This document shows, one piece after another, positions 15,201 to 25,300 of a stretch of DNA of 64,000 nucleotides. The position numbers and the translations under genes are program-made. The stretch comes from Corella eumyota (Eukaryota; Chordata; Ascidiacea; Phlebobranchia; Corellidae), in contig OY720098.1 of NCBI GenBank assembly GCA_963082875.1, positions 9,982,001 to 10,046,000 on the forward strand, read 5' to 3'. Below the pieces are notes generated by a model. That model worked only from the letters and a program-made list of their open reading frames with translations, was not told the origin of the DNA and searched no databases. Within the stretch, counting starts at the first letter, position 1. Each line of letters opens with the position of its first letter.

Positions 15201-18200
15201 TATAACACCGTCATGTTGTTGAACTGTTGTGTTTATTTTTAGTAAATTTTCTTGCAGTTTCTACAGATAACAAATAACATTTTATTTGAAGATTAGGTTA
15301 AATATTGTTCCCCAATAGTAAAACCAAAATACAAAAACAATTTATTATTTTTATAAAACAATATATAAGAGATTTAACTGCTTATATTTTTTGTATACAA
15401 CTTTGTGGTAAAATTAAAAAACATAACAAATATAATAAGGAAATTTGCATAGTTTTTATATTGCAAGTAATTACTTGTGATGTTTGTTGTAAATTATTGA
15501 CTCTTGTTAAAAGTGAACTTGTTTGTTGTCCTTGATCTCCCACTGTGTTGTCCAGATGGGTCATTCTCATTGCTAATTCCTCCAACTCAACTTGACCATT
15601 TTCTGTTAAAAGATATTATTTTTGTGTTTTAATATTTTATTGTATATTGTCTGCTAGTTTTTTTTATAAATATACTTAGTGCATTGGTTGCACAAGTTCC
15701 CTGTTAAGTTGTTTAATTAGAAGGATTTGATTTAAGTTTTGTGGTTTATATACTATAAACTAGCACAAAAAAGTAATCACCAGGCCTTATAAAACTCTTA
15801 TGTTTTAAAAAAAGCTGCAGCAATTTTGACTTATGAACTTACCATTAACGTTTTTAAATCTTTCCTCTAAGTCCGAAACAGTTCTAGCAAGGTCAAACAC
15901 CATATTGTCATTGGAGGTACCACCATCATTGCCGTAATAATCAGAAGTTGGTGTGTTTGGTTTTGCACTCAAGGCTCCAAAACTTGTTGCAAGGTCTAAA
16001 CTTAATGTAAGGTTCTAAAACAAATAAGATCATGATCAATAACTATGTTGATGTATTTATGTTCTGGGTATAGGAAAAACTTAGGGGAGATCTTATTTAA
16101 AAGTTATAATAGTTAAAAGTTATTTATCATTAAAAAGCTGTTAAAAGAAATTCGTAATTTTGATATTATTTTATTGCTTGAGTCTTGATAGTTTCTTACT
16201 CGAATTGACGATTTTTGAACACGTTGTTCTCGTTGTACGCCTATGACGTCATTTCTAAGGCCATTTAAAGATGATGTGATGACATCAATAGCACTTTGAT
16301 CCTGAGTAGAAGAAGGTGGGATGGGGATATCTTCTAAGAATGGTTATAGACATTTTTTTTAGTCAAGCACATTTTAACAAATTAGAAAATTATCTTTATT
16401 TTAGTTGTAATGCTGGAACACAAGATATTTTCTTTAGTTTTATCATTTTTAAATCGTATTGAAGTTAAGTTTGTAAATTACTGTAAAAAGTTTTTTTTTT
16501 TTAAATATGATTGAGTTGTATTTAAACAAGTTTAAAACAATTAATTTTACCACTTATTGAATCAACTTGAACTTGCATCTGTGACATCGCGTTGTTCAAA
16601 TTATTTAAATTCTGGGACGTCTTGAGATTTTCGCCTAAAATGTTATGTGTTTTTAATATTTATTTTTAAACACTTTGGTAAAATATAAATAACATTTATT
16701 TTTAAACACTTAGGTAGAATATACATTTGTTAAATAAGCGTTTCTTGTAATTCTATAACCTCTCTGCTCGATCAAATTTTAACACGCACCGTATTGTATA
16801 ATATTAGTTAAATAAAGGGTATATTTGCGTGGTTATGTTACAAATGTTATATGTTAAATTCTTTTTTATCTTACCTTGTAAAAAATCTGAAGCCTGGCGA
16901 ATGTTCTTAAACTCGAAACCAAGTTGTAGTAAGTGTTGATCGTGGTTGTTGATCAACTTATCTGTGTCGTTCAACCTGTGGCGTAACCCTTCCACAACGG
17001 AGTACAACTTTGTAATTTGTGTTCGGTCTGCAGAAACAAATGTGGGAGCAAATTTGATATTCTTTAAAAAACACTAAACAAGGCTATATGTTTGGCCTTT
17101 TATGTAATTAAATAAAACGAATTCACTTACTAAGTGAAGGAATTTGTGAAAATTCTCGGCCGTAATCTGAGTAGTCTGACACGTCAGCCCCATCTGGAGG
17201 AAGCGTAAAATCGCCCGTATTTTCAAGAAGAGTTGATAAACTTTCTATCGATGCTTGTTGTTCACTTTGTTTTGCTATTAAAAAAATGTATAAAAGGGTT
17301 TAAAAATAATTAAAACTAAAAAGCACTTTGCCTTAATACATAAAATCTTTTGCATACTAAAAGTAATGGCAAAATATTTTAAATTGAGAATAGTTTAACC
17401 GTGTCTTCAACATGTACCCATACCTTCAATTTGGTTAAGTCTTTTTTGCATGTTTGCGTTACTGTTTTTAAGATATTTAACTTCTTGTGCAACCTGATTT
17501 AATTTTTCTTTATTCTGGGAAATATTGTCGGAATACGAGTCCACTTCTTGGCGAATATCTATATAAAAATAAACAAAAATGTAAAGAAAACTAAGCCCAA
17601 AAAAACAATAGTAAAAAACTTGCAATAAACTTTTGATATAGAGAAATAACATAGAAACAAATCATGACTAAAAATTTTTCTGTTTATATTTGTCATGTTG
17701 GAACTTTAAATTTATTGTTTATTTTTTTTTGGGTTATTATAGGGAAAGATTGCCTGTAACTGCATTCCTACAATAAGTTATTGTCGTTACATAACTTTAA
17801 TGAAATATTGTAAGTAATTGTAGTGACAAGTTTACATAACGGAAAGCAATGTAAGAATTCATTGCAATATTTCCACTATCATTTCCCGCTTTCGTCGAAT
17901 TTCAAAGAAGTATGAATACTTGCATTGGTGAATGCCAGGAAATATTGGAAACTGACTTTCAAGTGACAAATATTATTGATCAAAACAGGATGTCATTATG
18001 TTGTGGTATTGCAACAGGTATTGCTAAAGTTCTCCACTATACATATACGTTCAACACCTTAACACTCACAATTGTTTTTTTTTAATTGCTTTGTAAAATC
18101 CAAACATTTATTTTATTTGAAAAAAAACGCTAAAAATGTACTTTTTTATAGTTGTAGTCTGAGTTTAATTTCGTTACCATTTTAAAGAATAAAGTTTTTA

Positions 18201-19651
18201 ACCAAAAATTAACACGGTTTACAAAGCTTGTACTCTAATAATCCACAGGGACTAGATTGTTATTTAAACTGCGAAGTGCAAATTTAAAAAAAAAAACATA
18301 AAATTACTCTATTGCCTAAATTAACTATATACGACTTACGCCCAAGCCTATCCGTTAACGTGGTCGACAAGGTGACTCTTAAATTATTTCCCATCGCCCC
18401 CATTGTGCCTTGCATTCTTCGCATCTCAGTCTCTAATAAGTTCAACCTTCGTGCCAACATGTTAGGGTTAAAGAAATTGTTGGGTTGGTATGGTTGGTTG
18501 TAGTTGGAACCTGGTTGTTGGTGGTTTGTGTTTGGTTGCTGGGGCTGAATACGGGGTGGGGCGATTTGGGGGGCACGGCGGTTACCCTGTTAATAAAAAA
18601 TTGTTTTTTTTTATTGTGTGATTCACAGTTTAAGAGGTTGAGTAGTAATGTGTTAAACGATTTGGTATAATGGTTGCAAGTGGTATTAAACTTTAAGGTA
18701 TTAAGGGTTGCATATCGTTATACATATTTTTGGTATAAAGTGTTGCAATTTGTTTAAAACTTTTTGGAAAAGAATTGCAATTCGTTTTAAACTTTTTAGT
18801 ATAACAAGTTGCAGTAAAAACGATTTTTATTTGAAAGTATGTGTTTATTTACATCCCCCTTTTAAGGTCATTTTTTATGTATTAAAAATGATTTTTTTAT
18901 CAAAACGTTTTTTTATCAAATGCGACCTAATTCAAGTAAAATATTTTGGCCTTCTGTTTGTACACGTGTCTTTAAAGTTTTCCGAAAATTGATTGTCAAA
19001 CAATCTGGGGGCAAATAAAACCAGATTAAATTGTTTGATTTTTTATTTACTCTACTTATCAGTAAGTGTTAAATAATTATTAGGACGATAAAAAAACTAC
19101 GATTTCCGTAAAAATAAGAGAAAAAGGCGGTATCTATCGATATAACATTGTATAGTGGTTATTTTGTTAATTGCTGACATTGTCAAGATTTTTTTATCAA
19201 ATTTTTATCAAAGTTATCGGTTTAACATTACTGGACAGTGTATGGTATTGACCATTAAATGTCCATTACCACTTGGCATGTTAAAAAATGCCAATAAAGG
19301 TGCACAGAGAACATGGTAGGAGGTATATATTTATGCATATTTATTTTTATGGGCTAGGTGACGTGTAACGAACTGTAAAATTTACCATTAACATTTGTTT
19401 ATCACACCTTTACCCAAATGTATATTCGCGTTACACTCAATTGCATTTAAAAAAAATATTTTACCAAAGTTTTCCTTGAATATTTTACAATTGCGTTTTA
19501 TATTTTGTCTGCAAAAAAATCGATTTGCAATGAAGTTAGGGTCATACCGATGTTTAAATTAAAAACACATGTTACTTACCAAACTTACACCACCAGGTAG
19601 TTGTCCAAAACAACATTGTGCAAATACAAGTGCGATCCCAATTCGTATCAT
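1..19651 (-). CDS. Giant secreted coiled-coil / FN3 / MAM / MAM / C-type lectin protein (57 exons, 3'-partial)
   Basis: The gene reads right to left. Exon 1 (19651 to 19580) starts at ATG 19651 and encodes a signal peptide (MIRIGIALVFAQCCFG, then QLPGG). I followed 57 exons to the window edge. Every intron has GT-AG ends and every junction keeps frame, giving 9,547 coding nt, about 3,182 residues, with the end missing. Domain order: signal peptide; P/Q/N-rich head (about 25-65); long low-Cys heptad-rich rod (about 65-2616) with many N-x-S/T sites; Thr-rich linker; fibronectin III (about 2661-2749); second Thr-rich linker; two MAM domains (about 2797-2953 and 2960-3120); C-type lectin start (from 3125). 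It is probably an extracellular oligomeric rod carrying adhesive or lectin heads. A TTTTAG acceptor 14 nt before the ATG fits a 5'-UTR or spliced-leader junction. I recognise no named orthologue. Gene structure is strong; function is inferred. Confidence 0.88.
443..2568 (-). other. Giant gene exons 48-55: two tandem MAM domains
   Basis: Exons are 2428-2568, 2229-2312, 1977-2149, 1663-1800, 1357-1487, 1023-1107, 855-948 and 443-586. MAM 1 opens with CDFDNGLCGFVDGSSDDFDW, continues through SADTGPSRDHT and YYMFIESSRPR, then FYYHMFG, GLNVLV, and closes with IIFEAVRGADYHGDTAIDDI and the final Cys. MAM 2 repeats the pattern: CGFETPGLCGFVQETDDDFDW, SADTGPVADHT, YYVFIEASNPR, LQFYYHMH, SLNVYLRQ, IVFEAIRGGDYHGDIALDDI, LCENP. 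These are the diagnostic MAM signatures (meprin/A5/PTPmu), extracellular beta-sandwich domains used in adhesion. Both repeats share the exon plan (four exons each), pointing to an internal domain duplication. Confidence 0.92.
2746..3916 (-). other. Giant gene exons 44-47: Thr-rich linkers around one fibronectin III domain
   Basis: Exons are 3808-3916, 3235-3401, 2959-3082 and 2746-2877. Exon 44 is basic and Pro-rich and ends in a Thr run (VQTTTTTST). Exons 45-46 encode a fibronectin type III domain: PPSPSGLTV strand A, the core Trp in LTLTWILV, the Tyr strand EYRLVIQN, and the strand E-F turn IHGLAPDTRYLLTLFSAVG. Exon 47 is a second Thr-rich linker (SLPTTTTTTTTQQTTTTSTF), probably O-glycosylated, joining FN3 to the first MAM domain. 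Intron 44 holds the GC-rich SINE-like insertion. Confidence 0.85.
3596..3775 (-). mobile_element. GC-rich tRNA-derived SINE-like insertion in intron 44 of the giant gene
   Basis: A roughly 180-bp block is far more GC-rich than its intron. On the minus strand it contains a tRNA-like anticodon and T-arm segment (GCGCCGGACTACGAGCC then GGTTTCGGGTTAGAGCC), where GGGTTAGAGCC resembles a Pol III B box. The A-box side is degraded. The tail ends with CACCCCTACCCGATAAAG and a C/G run. It differs from the SINE family found in the ADCY10 introns. It could also be a fragment of a larger repeat. Confidence 0.5.
4001..4044. repeat. Perfect 22-bp tandem duplication beside a 5' splice site
   Basis: Two identical 22-bp copies (4001-4022 and 4023-4044) contain ATTACAAATATTCACAA. 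On the minus strand they begin 5 nt after the exon 43 donor (exon last base 4050), so the intron opens with the splice site followed at once by the duplication. Confidence 0.85.
4050..17558 (-). other. Giant gene exons 3-43: about 2,500-residue coiled-coil rod
   Basis: Exons in transcript order: 17424-17558, 17131-17274, 16875-17027, 16551-16634, 16200-16333, 15843-16014, 15475-15602, 14809-15260, 14560-14704, 14154-14340, 13595-14005, 13265-13440, 13024-13128, 12688-12908, 12026-12546, 11741-11904, 11579-11656, 11280-11418, 11055-11217, 10722-10866, 10416-10565, 9991-10208, 9642-9867, 9385-9517, 9107-9309, 8693-8970, 8457-8616, 8069-8341, 7650-7795, 7397-7521, 7030-7238, 6789-6833, 6476-6701, 6191-6306, 5937-6095, 5690-5835, 5401-5549, 5118-5229, 4854-5025, 4392-4643, 4050-4223. 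The translation is dominated by L/I/V at heptad spacing with Q, N, E, K, S and T between. Breaks in the rod: an acidic Pro/Tyr segment (exon 4, about 151-199), a Pro-rich hinge (exon 10, about 445-482), a Pro/Thr stretch (exon 26, about 1610-1625) and an acidic piece (exons 33-34). Cys residues are few. Confidence 0.85.
18340..19651 (-). other. Giant gene exons 1-2: signal peptide and P/Q/N-rich head
   Basis: Exon 1 is 19580-19651 (24 codons, phase 0). Exon 2 is 18340-18586 and encodes a low-complexity stretch rich in Pro, Gln and Asn (for example PQIAPPRIQPQQPNTNHQQ), followed directly by the first heptads (MLARRLNLLETEMRRMQG). A disordered head before a coiled coil is common in secreted multimeric proteins, where it often carries crosslinking or multimerisation sites. 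The paired Cys at residues 13-14 lie inside the predicted signal peptide, so I do not count them as interchain bonds. Intron 1 (18587-19579) is 993 bp and contains only a degenerate minisatellite. Confidence 0.85.
18672..18814. repeat. Degenerate 33-36 bp minisatellite in intron 1 of the giant gene
   Basis: About four imperfect units, each starting GTTGCA or TTGCA and containing an AAACTTTTT-like core followed by GGTATAA or AGTATAA, run from 18672 to the partial unit ending at 18814. Units have diverged strongly from one another, so the array is old. The sequence is unrelated to the 34-bp minisatellite in ADCY10. Confidence 0.55.
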
Positions 19652-20597
19652 GATATTTGGTTGATATCTAAAACATATCTCCATAATATTCCTTACAGCA
19701 AACAGCATTTGTGTCTACCCAATAAATTATGTTTTAAATAGTGCTTATTTCATTATTTGGTATAAGACGCGGTTTATATTTTTCTAAAAAATATACTAAT
19801 AAAGTTTGCAAGAAGAATTAGTTTTTTTGCTACTAAAAAAACTTTTAAAAACTTAGCCTTAGTTTTGCTGAATCGTAACTTTATAAATTTTCCCTTGTCT
19901 TATGTTTTTTTTGTCAATATTATATATTTATATATGCTGCAATCTATCGTAACATGATTATTAGGTGTTTAGCAATGCAATACCATTTTTACTATCTCAC
20001 TACACTGCCTACTTCGTATACTTTATATCTGTAGTGTTTACAAACGACCGCTGTTTAAAACGTTGCCATTACAAATACTACGACTTAAAATCAACATACT
20101 TTTCGAAATAAATCAGAAACACAAATAACAAAATTAAATCTTGGCGAGCGCGACTTTTTTGTGATATTAAAAGATCGGGTCAACAAACCAAACATAAGAA
20201 CGGAAACCGCTGGTAAAAAAGTGTAGAGAGATGGTATAGCATTAAGTAATACCCGCTCGTTTTCGGAATACGCCTTTCTCTTTACCCACAAAAATACAAT
20301 TTAACTCAAATTTTTGTTGAATTTTTAATCATTTAATTTTTTTTTCGTATTGATATTAAAAGTATATTTCAATTTTTAAATATATTTTTTATCTTTAATA
20401 TAATTATTTATTTATATTCTTTTGTACAAATAGTACGAATTCGTCATTCGTAGTATTGTTTTCATACTATGACGTAAAAATGTAATATTTAATAATATTT
20501 TATTACTAAAAAATTTAAATTTTTAAAATTGTTACAACGTATACTTGGTAACAAATTAAAAAATGCAAATTAAAAATTTTACCAAACTCATCTTAAA
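19652..20597. promoter_or_regulatory. Divergent intergenic region between the giant gene and the MARCH gene
   Basis: This stretch of about 950 bp separates two divergently transcribed genes and must hold at least one of their promoters. The giant gene has a TTTTAG acceptor just upstream of its ATG, so its true 5' end may lie further right or be replaced by a spliced leader. A GC-richer block at 20130-20290 is open in one minus frame, but it shows no recognisable domain or coding bias and I do not call it a gene. The rest is AT-rich with no clear motif. Confidence 0.5.
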
Positions 20598-21616
20598 ATG
20601 AAGAAATTGGTGCCATCATCACAAATAACACCGATGGTAAATATTTTATTTATAGCACATTTACTTATTACATACATAAGCAGCCAACATATGACATCAT
20701 TATTTTGTAGTTAGCAACTGAGGGTATGCCTATGTTAGATGATGACGAAATTTGTGACAATGAAGCCTTTGTGATGTCAAAACGACACTGCAGAATATGT
20801 CACGAAGTCAGCGGCGTTTTACTTTCAACTTGTCGGTAAAAAAAAATTTATTAAAAAATTTATAACATTTAAAAAACAAGCAAATTTTTCTTTTTTTTGT
20901 GTAGATGTACTGGTTCAATAGCGTATTGTCATGAGCAATGCTTGTTGCAGTGGTTAGCCAAATCAGGAAAGTCAGCTTGTGAAATATGCTCAACGCCTTA
21001 TAGATTAAGAGCTAAATTTTCTAAAAGTTGGAAAAACGTAAAATACAACAAAATACATATTTTTTTTAAGAATTATTTTTTTGTTTAATTTTTTTTGTGG
21101 CATTATAATGAACAACAGATTTAGCAAAATGCCGTTAAAAACAACACAAAATTTTCAAATTATTTGACAATTTTTTTAGAAATGGTCAAACATTGGTTTA
21201 CAGCATCACGACTGGGTTATGTTACTTTTAAACGTCGTCTGTGTAGCTTTTATTGCATGTTCAGTAACGTGGCTTATATGGTCTGCATTTAGTACTGAAA
21301 CAACACAACAACGAAAAAAAACAGTCTATAAAGCTTGTTATGTGTTATATGCAATAATGGACTTATTTTGTATAAGTAAGTATAGAGTTAAAATTTTATT
21401 TGTTTAATTATGCAATTTTTAAACCATTTTTATTGTATATTTATTGGGTAATCATGACTAGAATTGCAGTAATATTTTATCTTGTTTTTAGTAATTTTAG
21501 CTTACGAGATTCCGCATATATACTTGCTATGGAGACGTCATAATTTGTTACAATATGAGTTGCGAGTATTACCAATGGTGACTTCACAATTACAGCTTGC
21601 AGAAACAACATGTTAA
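20598..21616 (+). CDS. MARCHF4/9/11-type membrane-bound RING-CH E3 ubiquitin ligase
   Basis: Five exons (20598-20636, 20711-20835, 20905-21037, 21180-21375, 21492-21616) give 205 aa. Residues about 36-87 form a RING-CH finger: HCRICHEV, TCRCTGSIAYCHEQCLLQWL, CEICSTPY, with the C4HC3 spacing in which His precedes the second Cys pair. Two membrane spans follow (VMLLLNVVCVAFIACSVTWL and the segment around MDLFCIIILAYEIPHIYLLW). The WLIWSAFS motif, a QR-rich loop and CY-x2-Y-x2-MD-x2-CI match the MARCHF4/9/11 branch rather than MARCHF1/8 or 2/3, by memory of those families. These ligases ubiquitinate membrane cargo in Golgi and endosomes. The cytoplasmic tail is very short compared with vertebrate members. 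A polyadenylation signal AATAAA lies at 21631. Confidence 0.9.
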
Positions 21617-22031
21617 ATATTATTTTTAAAAATAAAAGCCTCATGCAAAGACAGGAAAAATGTAAAAATGCAAGGACAGGAAAATTGTAATAAAATGATT
21701 ATTTCTATTGCATCCAGTGTAAATTGCCAATTAATTGTTAATGTAATTTTTTTATTTGTTGACGATACAAAAAAATATTATTATTAAATTGTATCTATGA
21801 ATAAGGCCTACTTTAATAACACGCAGTACATAGAAATCTATATCATTAAAGTCTTAAATCAAATTTTAGGTATTTCGTATTGCTTTATAGTTGTTTTTTT
21901 TATATTTAACTAAAATGGCTTTATAGAAGTACTGGTTAGTATAATTTTTTTTTAAATTAAGATAGGTAAAAGCGTTTTAGTCTTAACTTTTTAACAAAAT
22001 AAAATATATAAACTTTTATAGTCGCTTTATT

Positions 22032-22069
22032 CATAGATATTACATTACACGTGTAATGTAATATCTATG
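22032..22069. repeat. Perfect 38-bp palindrome centred on CACGTG
   Basis: The left arm catagatattacattacac is followed without spacer by its exact reverse complement. The centre reads ACACGTGT, an E-box (CACGTG), and each arm also contains an ATTACATTA-like homeodomain-type core. It lies about 260 bp upstream of the ADCY10 ATG. Confidence 0.9.
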
Positions 22070-22153
22070 CTTTATTAAATTTGTATTATATCTAATATGA
22101 AAACACATGTAACTATATTGCATTTAATATAAATTTGTTTATTGGGGTCTATG

Positions 22154-22161
22154 TGACGTCA
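22154..22161 (+). promoter_or_regulatory. Consensus cAMP response element upstream of ADCY10
   Basis: TGACGTCA matches the full palindromic CRE bound by CREB/ATF factors. It sits 166 bp before the ADCY10 start codon and about 50 bp before a TATA-like element. Confidence 0.5.
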
Positions 22162-22326
22162 TAATTTTATAGTACAAATAAAGAAAAAGGGGAATATTAA
22201 TTTTTTATTTATAAAACACTTTGTAAACAGCATTGTGTTTATAAGATCTTTAAAATTTAATAAAAACTATTATGAGTTTTAACAAAGATTTTAGTGTTGG
22301 GTAAAATATAAAAAATAAACAGGAAA

Positions 22327-25300
22327 ATGGATCGTTTTCGGAAGATCAAACCAATTGGTGTGTCAGACAATGACCAAATAATACCTCTTGATGTTGAGAA
22401 AAAATTAACGTCTCATGTTCCTGATTTGGTGGTTTTTGATAAAAACCTTGGCAAAGTTCCACATATTCTAAAGTTTGATGGAGTTTTGTTGTTTGCTGAC
22501 GTCTCGGGCTTTACTGCACTTACAGAAAAATACACAATGTCAAGCGAAAAAGGTACGGATGCACTTACAGTTACTCTTAACAACTATATTGGAAAAATCG
22601 TACAAAAGATCCTACAGGCTGGAGGCGACATTCTTAAATTCGCAGGCGACGCTATACTTGCTGTTTGGAAAGTTACAGAGCGATCTTTTTTGAATCATGC
22701 TATCTCACAAGCTTCGAAATGCAGTCTTGAAATTCAGGATAAGTGTGACAATCAAGAGACCGATGTCGGGGTAAAACTTAGAGTTAAAATTGCCATAAGT
22801 GCTGGTAAGATCTTTGCTACGTTTGTTGGCAACGAAGAAAGCAGGCATTTCGTGATGGCAGGACGGCCTGTACGTGAAGTAAAGGCTGCTGAAAAATATT
22901 GTCAAGCAGGCCTCGTTGTTTTATCACCTAATGCAATGGAGTTATCCGATAGAACGAATATTATAACAAAAGCTTTATCAGAGAGATTTGGGCTTGTTAA
23001 GTACCTACGCCACGAACCTAGACTACAATGGCAAGAATATGTGGACATTCCAAAGCATATGAAGTTTACTATAAGTGCTGAAACAAGTATCCGTCTGGCC
23101 TTAGGTATTAGAGGCGATATTAACCGAGAAACTGTAATTCGAAAATACGTTTCTCCAGTTGTGCAGAGAAAACTAGACGACGACCAACAATTGCGTTATT
23201 TATCTGAAATGAGACAATGTTCTATCGCGTTTATCAACTTGTCTTTTGACTTAAACGAAAGAGATCGACTTTTCCACGAAAAGCAATGCGAAAACATGCA
23301 GACATCGTTCTCTATTGTTTACGCAAACATTTCAGCAAGGCAGGGGTCCTTAAACAAGATATTTATGTTTGATAAGGGTTGCACTTTTCTGGTTATATTT
23401 GGTTTGCCTGGTGATAAGCACGAGCAAGAACCTGCGCATGCACTGCAAGCCGCTTGGAAAATTTCTAAGGTAAAATACTAGAATACAGATTTTTTTACAT
23501 TTATTTATTCCCGATCTGGAAAGGTCGACTTCACGGCCTATACATAAAGCAACACCAGTTACCTCGACCCAGGGTCGAGTTGCCTTTGCCAGATTTTGAA
23601 ATATAACAAATTAAAGTTGCCCGATTATTTAGATGCCGATTTAGTGTTGGCACAGCAAGAGTGTATACTAATTATAGCGCCTTACTCAGCATCAGAGCAG
23701 TGGGGATCGAATCGAAGACGTCATAAATTAAAGTCAAACGTTTTAACTACTACACTACGCTACATATATAACCTAATTATATGTTAATAATTACAGTGTA
23801 ATTTATTTTAATTTTAATAAGTTATCAATTTTTTTTATAAAGATAGAATTTTTATGATTATAATAATAGCGAAGTAGGGTATTACCCTGGGCACGTGTCA
23901 TTCGCGAAATAATGCATGCTTTTAAAACGATTTTGGTTTTTAGGAATTGAACGAAAATTTGGCTTCCTTAACTTTGTCTTCTATCGGTGTCACCACTGGA
24001 CCTGTGTTTTGTGGTGTAATTGGTCACGAAGAACGGCATGAATACACTGTTATTGGACAAAAGGTAAAATGCTTTCTTGTTTTTCGACTTAAAAAAAATA
24101 AAATTTTTTCTCAACATATTTAGGATAATGTAAGCGTTTATAAATTGTATTAACAAATTCGAAATAAGACTCTTAAAATGTTGATTTTTTATTTCATGTA
24201 AGAAAAATAAAATATATATCTCCACCCAATGAGCAATGACTGATAGGATATAACAGTTTAGGTTTAAAAAACTTAAACTAGCCTTGTGTAAACTAAATAA
24301 AATGTTTGTTCTAGGTCAATCTTGCAGCCAGGTTAATGATGCATTATCCTAATGTTGTCTCATGTGATTGTGAGACTTTTAAGAGCTCAAAACTTTCTAA
24401 AGACGCTTTTACAAGATTACCTCAAAAAGCAATGAAGGGTGAAATAATTTTAAATTTTTCTTTATATATATATCTATATCCTCGATGTGGGAAGTCGACT
24501 TCACGACCTACATAGAGTAACATCATTTGCCCCGACTCAGTCTTGAGTTGCCTTTGGCAGATTGGGATATTATAGATTACATTTGCCTGATAGCTATGCT
24601 GCTTGTTAAGTGCTGGCTCAGCAAGAATTTATACTGTTTATAGCAAATTATTCAAGGGTGCTACAGCATGAGAGCAGTGGGGGTTGAACCCACGAGTTCA
24701 TGTAGTGTAGCAATTGTTCTGACTACTACAATACGCTGCCAAATACATTCCTATGCAGTTTTTTACTAAAGCTAATTCTTATCCTTAATTTAAAAATCAA
24801 GTTTCCAAAAATTAAGACACAAACTTTTTCAGGTGTTGGTGATGTTATTGTTTACGATTACACTGAAGGAGAAAGAAAACCTGTTGCCACAACGATTATC
24901 ACAGAGCCAGATTATCCTATAATTGGTAGGAGAGAAGAAGTTGCGATGTTTATGGATGAACTTTTAAAAACCAAAAATACACCCGTAAGCCTTTGATTAT
25001 TGGGATTCTAAAAAGATTTATGACTCATTTACTAAAATGTAATACTTTTAGTCATTGGGTGAAGAGAGAAGGGTGATTGTGTTTGAAGGGGAAGCGGGAT
25101 ATGGTAAAACAAGAGTTATGAAAGAAATTCAGGTAATTTTGAAATATTGTTTAATTTTTTTCAAATTTGTAGCATTTGCAAAGAAAATGAGTAATGAAAT
25201 TTGTTTAAATTTTGTTAATAGCCTATTGATCATTTAGTACCATAAACATCTAAGTAATTTATTTTTATAGAAAAAGTATTGTTTTTAACAAACTTATTAC

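Larger units (their letters stand above)
21617..22326 (+). promoter_or_regulatory. ADCY10: MARCH 3' region and probable ADCY10 promoter
   Basis: The first part is MARCH 3' UTR. The second part is the only room for the ADCY10 promoter. It contains a perfect 38-bp palindrome (22032-22069), a consensus cAMP response element TGACGTCA (22154-22161) and a TATA-like TATAAAA (22210-22216) about 110 bp before the ATG. AACAG lies only 4 nt before the ADCY10 ATG and could be a trans-splice acceptor, though its pyrimidine tract is poor. Spacing of CRE, TATA and ATG is plausible for a promoter; function is inferred. Confidence 0.5.

Noticed and set aside
20091-20291. 66-codon minus-strand open frame in the divergent intergenic region
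   Set aside because: No domain, no good splice context, and it lies between two well-defined 5' ends; more likely promoter or UTR sequence.
22475-22693. Plus-strand second frame within ADCY10 exon 1
   Set aside because: It is an out-of-frame shadow of the cyclase C1 domain.
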